Shown here one piece after another: positions 22,682 to 26,526 of a DNA stretch of 26,526 nucleotides. A program made the translations under genes and the position numbers. Position 1 is the stretch's first letter. Each line of letters opens with the position of its first letter. The DNA comes from Ruminococcus sp. UBA4385 (GTDB taxonomy: Bacteria; Bacillota_A; Clostridia; Oscillospirales; Ruminococcaceae), in contig DGRP01000091.1 in the NCBI GenBank assembly GCA_002391065.1, positions 851-27,376 of the forward strand, in the 5' to 3' direction. The notes below the pieces were generated by a model that was not told where the DNA came from, made no database searches, and saw nothing but the letters and a program-made list of their open reading frames with translations.

Positions 22682-24114
22682 TGAGAGGAATAAAAACGGT
22701 CAGAATAATAATGCTGATCTTATCTCTCGCACTTGTCCTTTCCTGTGCCGTTATACTCATACTGTGCAGAGGCACTCTCTATACTGCCCACCACTGGAAC
22801 GGCACAGATAATTATGATATTGGCATTGAGGCTGACAAAGGTACCGTAGATCTCGTGAACACCGATTACTATGACGGATATGTTTATATAGACGTCAAAG
22901 CAGAAGATGCAGGAAAGGTCTTTATTGAAATCAGCGGAGAAAACGATGACGGCACTCGTGTCTACGATGTTTTCGATCTTAAAATAACCAAAAGCGGCAT
23001 CATATACGAAAGCATAAGCGGAAACTTCAGCGGAAGCCAGTATCTTGTGATAGCCTGCTGTATATATTTCTTACTTATGACTGTTCTGTGCATAATAAGC
23101 TTTCTGCTCAGAAAGAAGCATGACTTTTTCTCGTATAAAACTCCGTTTTACTTTGGTATCAGCCTGTTCTTGCTGACGCTCCTGCCGACCGTCATGAAAG
23201 AGATACTGCTGTGCATTTTCAATCCCGGTTCATACAGCTTTATGAATATGCTTGATCTGTTCGGCTCATCCGGAAGCAGATTTGTATTTCTGGCTGTTCC
23301 TGTAACTCTTCTTTTCTCAGGCTATATGGTGATAAGCAATATCGTTCTAATAAAAAAAGAGGGCGGAGGCATACCTAATGTGCTTGCAGTCAGTATAGGA
23401 ATTTTCCTGATGATAGGCTCTGCTGCCAATATACTTATATCGTGGGACAACTTTGCAGGAAGCATTGAGGAGCTTCGCCGCCGTCAGACGATAACATCTG
23501 TTTTCTCTACAGCCTTTGTCTATTTTGAGCTTATTCTGGTAGGTGTCATTTACTGCGGCATAAGGGCTGCAATGCATAAGCCTGCTCACAGCTATGACCA
23601 TGTTATTATCCTAGGCTGTCAGGTCGGCGATGACGGCTCTCCCCTGCCGCTTCTCAGAGGGCGAATAGACAAGGCACTTGAATACGCTGCACAGCGCAAG
23701 GAACAAACCACCTTTGTATGCTCGGGAGGACAGGGCGCTGACGAAGTGATCTCCGAGGCGGAATGTATGAAGCGCTATCTTGTCTCCAAGGGGATATCGG
23801 AATCCGATATTATTCTTGAGGACAAATCTACATCGACCTTTGAAAATATGAAGTTCTCTAAAGAAAAGCTAAGCGATGATGCAAAGGTGCTTTTTTCAAC
23901 CTCTGATTATCATGTGCTCAGAAGCGGTATCATCGCATCAAGGGCAGGAGTAAAGCCCGCAGGAATCGGCGCAAAAACGAAGTGGTACTTCTGGGCGAAT
24001 GCGTTTATGCGTGAGTTTATAGGACTTTCGGTAAACACCCGAAAAAGGCACGTTCTGAACGTTCTGGTAATGACCGCAGTTCTGGCTGCCTGCAATTATT
24101 TTATGTATTACTGA
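22681..24114 (+). CDS. Membrane protein with C-terminal DUF218 (SanA/YdcF/ElyC-like) domain
   Basis: 477 aa. One N-terminal membrane helix (about 7-30), an extracytoplasmic beta-rich stretch of about 90 residues, then four to five further helices (about 118-290). The C-terminal DUF218 domain starts at 'HVIILGCQVGDDGSPLPLLR' and includes 'VCSGGQGADEVISEAECM' and 'DKSTSTFENMKFSKE', the usual conserved acidic and Ser/Thr residues. The protein ends in a last short hydrophobic segment. Family members such as SanA and ElyC act in envelope maintenance, though the chemistry is unsettled. Last gene of the plus-strand operon, overlapping the deacetylase stop. Confidence 0.85.
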   Translation: MRGIKTVRIIMLILSLALVLSCAVILILCRGTLYTAHHWNGTDNYDIGIEADKGTVDLVNTDYYDGYVYIDVKAEDAGKVFIEISGENDDGTRVYDVFDLKITKSGIIYESISGNFSGSQYLVIACCIYFLLMTVLCIISFLLRKKHDFFSYKTPFYFGISLFLLTLLPTVMKEILLCIFNPGSYSFMNMLDLFGSSGSRFVFLAVPVTLLFSGYMVISNIVLIKKEGGGIPNVLAVSIGIFLMIGSAANILISWDNFAGSIEELRRRQTITSVFSTAFVYFELILVGVIYCGIRAAMHKPAHSYDHVIILGCQVGDDGSPLPLLRGRIDKALEYAAQRKEQTTFVCSGGQGADEVISEAECMKRYLVSKGISESDIILEDKSTSTFENMKFSKEKLSDDAKVLFSTSDYHVLRSGIIASRAGVKPAGIGAKTKWYFWANAFMREFIGLSVNTRKRHVLNVLVMTAVLAACNYFMYY

Positions 24115-24120
24115 CAGAAG

Positions 24121-24158
24121 AAAGGACCTGACCCATTTACGGATCAGGCCCTTTGTAT
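24121..24158 (+). terminator. Intrinsic terminator of the rlmB operon
   Basis: AAAGGACCTGA and TCAGGCCCTTT form an 11-bp stem with one mismatch around a loop, followed by TTTGTATAT. It lies between convergent genes and the AAAGG flank on the other side could help minus-strand termination. Confidence 0.7.
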
Positions 24159-24171
24159 ATAAGGAGAATAA

Positions 24172-25644
24172 CTAAGCTGCGGTTATATCAGCATATCTCT
24201 CGGAAGAGAGGATACTGTTCATTACGGTCTCGGGAGAGATCTCTCCGTTCATAACCATATTGAACACTGCTGCCGAGTATCCCGATACCAGTGCAGCACC
24301 CGTTTCAGAGCGCTTTACAGGCATTACATCGGAGCGTGATGCCACGTTCCAGAATACTACTTCAGGCAGTTTGTAGCCGTGCTCGTTGTAGAGCTTCTTC
24401 ATCTCACGGAACATAGGCTCGTCATTGCCGCCGATTATACAGAAGTCAAACTGCATATCCGAGATTATGTAGAGCCTTTCGGGCATTTCATTGGGAGCAG
24501 CATTATTGGATACTGCCGCACGCAGTATAACCATGAACACTGCTTCAAGGTCGGTGTTTGCGACCTCGTTGAATGCCTTGCAGAAGCGCACCTTTTCAAA
24601 GATGTCTCTGCCCTTGATCTCTACGATCTGAGGAGTTGAAGAGAATGTTATGAAGCAGTTTTCAAACATTCCCTTGTTGTGCTCTGCGTAGTATATTCCG
24701 AGCGACATTGCCGCATCTATAGGCCGCAGACTGCCCTTTCCGCCGTACATTGAGCCTGAGCCGTCTACAACTGCGATAGCGTTCTCTACCCTTGCAGGTG
24801 TCAGTGCTGACAGAGCCTTCCATGTTATGTTGAGAGACATTCTCTCCTTTTCGCTCATATCCCCCTCCATAGCCTTTCTGACTACGTCATAGGGATACAG
24901 CGTTGAGGTATTCATTTCGGCTTCACCTCTTTCAACACTGTTCAGGTACTCACAATAGCGCTTTCCGTCATTGCGGATAAACGCATTTCTGTACTTGAGC
25001 ATTGCACATGAGGGCTGAGCCTCATAACTGAAGGTGTAGTCACGCTCACGCAGGCGGTTTTCTATTATATCGGTATATCTGCGCAGCGAAGACAAGGTCT
25101 TTCTGTATGTCTTCTCGCTCATACCGAGGAGCACTGCCATACGTCTGCCCTGACGACGAGTCTCTGCTGATGAAGCATTGACCGAGGGAAGCCACTTGGC
25201 TAAGAGCGAAGCAGGCTTGCCTTCTGCAAGTGCCTCGGTATCCTTAACGAGTCTTACCCTGATCTCGGCTACTGCATCATTCTCCAGAGGAGTCTCGAGC
25301 AGTACAAGCAGGTCGTCCCAGCGGCCGTACTCTGCAAAGAGAGGTATATTCTTTCTTATCGCCTCAGGCGCAAGCTTTGCAAGCGTTCTTGCAGCACAGC
25401 GGAAGAAGCGTCTTTCACCGAGACCGCCTCTGACATCTCTTGCGAAGAAGAGTATCTTCATGGTCTTGTCAGGGTCTTCGCAGAAGGCCTTGGTAACTGT
25501 ATTTGCTATTTCATCTTTTGATGCATATCTCATCGCACCTGCCTTGAAAAACATATCAAGGCAGAAGGATGTGGTTGTGCGGTAAGCAGTACCGCCGTTC
25601 TCTGTAAGAGTGAGGTTTGCTGTCTCTTTAATTCTGTTTAACAT
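24172..25644 (-). CDS. DUF2828-family protein with vWA domain (Ro60/TROVE-like)
   Basis: 490 aa, cytosolic. ATG at 25644 with AAAGGAG upstream. The first 280 residues are helical with 'FFARDVRGGLGERRFFR', 'YGRWDDLL' and 'ASLLAKWLPSVNASS', typical of DUF2828, which I take as a relative of the TROVE HEAT-repeat ring of Ro60/Rsr. A vWA domain follows (about 288-490) with an intact MIDAS motif D294-G-S296-G-S298 and 'YIISDMQFD'. Ro60 proteins bind Y RNAs and misfolded RNA, so an RNA quality-control role is inferred, not shown. The long upstream region contains strong hairpins and a possible structured RNA, which fits the gene order seen for some bacterial Ro/Y RNA loci. Confidence 0.82.
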   Translation of the reverse strand: MLNRIKETANLTLTENGGTAYRTTTSFCLDMFFKAGAMRYASKDEIANTVTKAFCEDPDKTMKILFFARDVRGGLGERRFFRCAARTLAKLAPEAIRKNIPLFAEYGRWDDLLVLLETPLENDAVAEIRVRLVKDTEALAEGKPASLLAKWLPSVNASSAETRRQGRRMAVLLGMSEKTYRKTLSSLRRYTDIIENRLRERDYTFSYEAQPSCAMLKYRNAFIRNDGKRYCEYLNSVERGEAEMNTSTLYPYDVVRKAMEGDMSEKERMSLNITWKALSALTPARVENAIAVVDGSGSMYGGKGSLRPIDAAMSLGIYYAEHNKGMFENCFITFSSTPQIVEIKGRDIFEKVRFCKAFNEVANTDLEAVFMVILRAAVSNNAAPNEMPERLYIISDMQFDFCIIGGNDEPMFREMKKLYNEHGYKLPEVVFWNVASRSDVMPVKRSETGAALVSGYSAAVFNMVMNGEISPETVMNSILSSERYADITAA

Positions 25645-25740
25645 TGTTGTCTCCTTTCAAGTCAGGTTTGTTTCATACTGTCTGAAATAGTAGGTTTTTT
25701 GTGGGTTGCTGTCTCTGACTTATCTTTGTCTGTGATAAAC

Positions 25741-25792
25741 AAGACACCTTTTGAATTTTAACCATAAATCCTCCGGTTGCTGTCGGTGTCTT
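25741..25792 (-). ncRNA. Hairpin in the leader of the Ro60-like gene
   Basis: AAGACACC (25741-25748) and GGTGTCTT (25785-25792) form a perfect 8-bp stem with a 36-nt interior that includes AACC/GGTT pairing. No T-run follows on the minus strand. Part of the structured 25645-26060 region; role unknown. Confidence 0.4.
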
Positions 25793-25800
25793 ATAAAATC

Positions 25801-25839
25801 AAGGTGCGTAAAAAACAGTTGTTTTGCTGTATGCACCTT
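25801..25839 (-). ncRNA. Hairpin in the leader of the Ro60-like gene
   Basis: AAGGTGC (25801-25807) and GCACCTT (25833-25839) form a 7-bp stem; the interior has a smaller ACAG/CTGT stem. It lies 8 bp from the neighbouring 25741-25792 hairpin. It could be a 3' end or a protein-binding stem of a leader or small RNA. Confidence 0.4.
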
Positions 25840-25915
25840 ACTCGTCACACCGGCGACGATCATGTCATACCGATTAAAAAAATGGTGAAAAAATATGCTG
25901 TATGTGACGAACTTA

Positions 25916-26002
25916 CTGAGCTCATGGCTCAGAGCTAAAGTATCGGGAGACTCGGCCGATGTCTGCCCAAGCGATCGGTGCTCTTGCTTTAGCGTGATTA
26001 TA
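25916..26002 (-). ncRNA. Candidate structured RNA with its own -10 element, upstream of the Ro60-like gene
   Basis: On the minus strand a TATAAT element (25997-26002, preceded by an overlapping TGTTATACT) would start RNA near 25990-25993. The RNA then shows GCTAAAG paired with CTTTAGC (25987-25993 with 25934-25940), an inner stem GGGcAGAC/GTCTCCC (25961-25967 with 25945-25951), and an apical loop ATCGGCCGA whose ATCGG can pair with CCGAT at 25974-25978 to make a pseudoknot. A perfect 6-bp hairpin (25916-25932) follows. It matches no riboswitch or ribozyme class I know. It could be a Y-RNA-like partner of the downstream Ro60-like protein or a leader element. The -35 is poor, so the start is uncertain. 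Confidence 0.4.
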
Positions 26003-26063
26003 GTATAACACAGGAGATGGAAATAATCATTTAAATTTTTCTGCACTCTCAAAAAGCTTACGG

Positions 26064-26092
26064 TTGCAAAAACCGACAAAATATGCTATGCT
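26064..26092 (+). promoter_or_regulatory. Promoter of the WYL-type gene
   Basis: TTGCAA (26064-26069), 17-nt spacer, TATGCT (26087-26092), followed by GGAAAGGGAG and the ATG at 26120. Confidence 0.6.
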
Positions 26093-26119
26093 GTATTATA
26101 AGGAAAGGGAGTGCCCGCT

Positions 26120-26526
26120 ATGGCAGGATTTTCAGAGCTTATAAAAAACTTTGACAAAACAAGAGACTATATCCGTGACTTCTTTATTTACGGCTGTAAG
26201 GTAAGAAGTGACTTCGACCACAAGAGCATTCGCACCTACGGCGACGAAAAGCGCCGTGTCGAAAGCTGGATGGGTGACTATATGCGCTATGATGACTCTG
26301 TCAGGGGGAGAAGCGTTTCTATCTCCGTGGACAGCGGTCATATCCCCGAAAATCCTCTTTATAATGCCTACCGTTCCAAAAGCTTTACCGATAACGATAT
26401 AAAGCTTCACTTTTTCATCATTGACATTCTATGCACAGGCAATAAGCTGACCCTCAGAGAGATAACCGATGCTCTGAACAGTGAGTACACCCAGCTTTTT
26501 GATGAGCAGACTGTCCGCAACAAGCT
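26120..26526 (+). CDS. WYL-domain-type regulator or related protein (N-terminal part)
   Basis: The frame is open from ATG 26120 to the window edge (135 full codons seen). GGAAAGGGAG precedes the ATG at 9-10 nt. It starts MAGFSELIKNFDKTRDYIRD and continues 'FFIYGCKVRSDFDHKSIRTY', 'DEKRRVESWMGDYMRY'; near residue 100 'KLHFFIIDILCTGNKLTLRE' and 'ITDALNSEYTQLFDEQTVRN' look like a winged-helix segment. I recall this N-terminus from clostridial proteins whose C-terminus carries a WYL ligand-binding domain, but that part lies outside the window, so the assignment is tentative. Confidence 0.6.
   Translation, partial: MAGFSELIKNFDKTRDYIRDFFIYGCKVRSDFDHKSIRTYGDEKRRVESWMGDYMRYDDSVRGRSVSISVDSGHIPENPLYNAYRSKSFTDNDIKLHFFIIDILCTGNKLTLREITDALNSEYTQLFDEQTVRNK

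Noticed and set aside
25645..26119. tRNA gene or tRNA-like Y RNA module
   Set aside because: No GGTTCGAATCC-type T-loop or acceptor-like pairing could be found on either strand, so only a general structured RNA is proposed.

Overview
The window looks like a Ruminococcus-type Firmicute (Oscillospiraceae). The evidence is four secreted proteins ending in type I dockerins, three of them with BspA-like leucine-rich repeats; AAGGAG-type ribosome binding sites; TTGACA/TATAAT promoters; a c-di-GMP-I riboswitch; and a SpoVT-derived coding segment. Genus is inferred from these families, not from a marker gene.

Left part, 1 to about 11,760: AT-rich accessory DNA that I interpret as the right-hand portion of an integrated mobile element. 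It holds the tail of an unrecognised gene, a frameshifted secreted-protein gene, a remnant of a flavin/pyridoxamine-oxidase-like gene, a DUF4116-like gene whose 3' end lies in a repeat, a c-di-GMP-riboswitch-controlled LRR-dockerin gene, an unusual calcineurin-like phosphoesterase, and a Cys-rich-repeat dockerin protein without a signal peptide. A non-coding block (about 8,440-9,190) is packed with palindromes and direct repeats and resembles a plasmid-type replication or maintenance locus. A small conserved-looking ORF and a large serine recombinase follow. The recombinase frame continues without a stop into the 3' part of spoVT, starting at its GDPLEIY motif. I read this as the element's right attachment junction: the element sits inside spoVT, and the 5' end of spoVT should lie beyond the left edge of the window.

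Middle, 12,254-17,200 (minus strand): a five-gene chromosomal cluster, transcribed GNAT acetyltransferase, hotdog thioesterase, lipoprotein, LRR-dockerin, LRR-dockerin. It runs from a TTGAAG-N17-TATAAT promoter at about 17,240-17,268 to a strong bidirectional terminator shared with the spoVT-derived tail.

Right, 17,428-24,158 (plus strand): a six-gene operon with rlmB-like rRNA methyltransferase, a large membrane protein carrying a degenerate P-type-ATPase-like domain, a tiny membrane protein, uracil-DNA glycosylase, a polysaccharide-deacetylase lipoprotein and a DUF218 membrane protein. A convergent DUF2828/Ro60-like vWA gene follows. Its 475-bp upstream region contains several strong hairpins and a possible pseudoknotted RNA. 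The window ends in the start of a WYL-type regulator-like gene.

The best candidates for something undescribed are the recombinase-SpoVT junction, the palindrome/iteron block, and the structured RNA region beside the Ro60-like gene.
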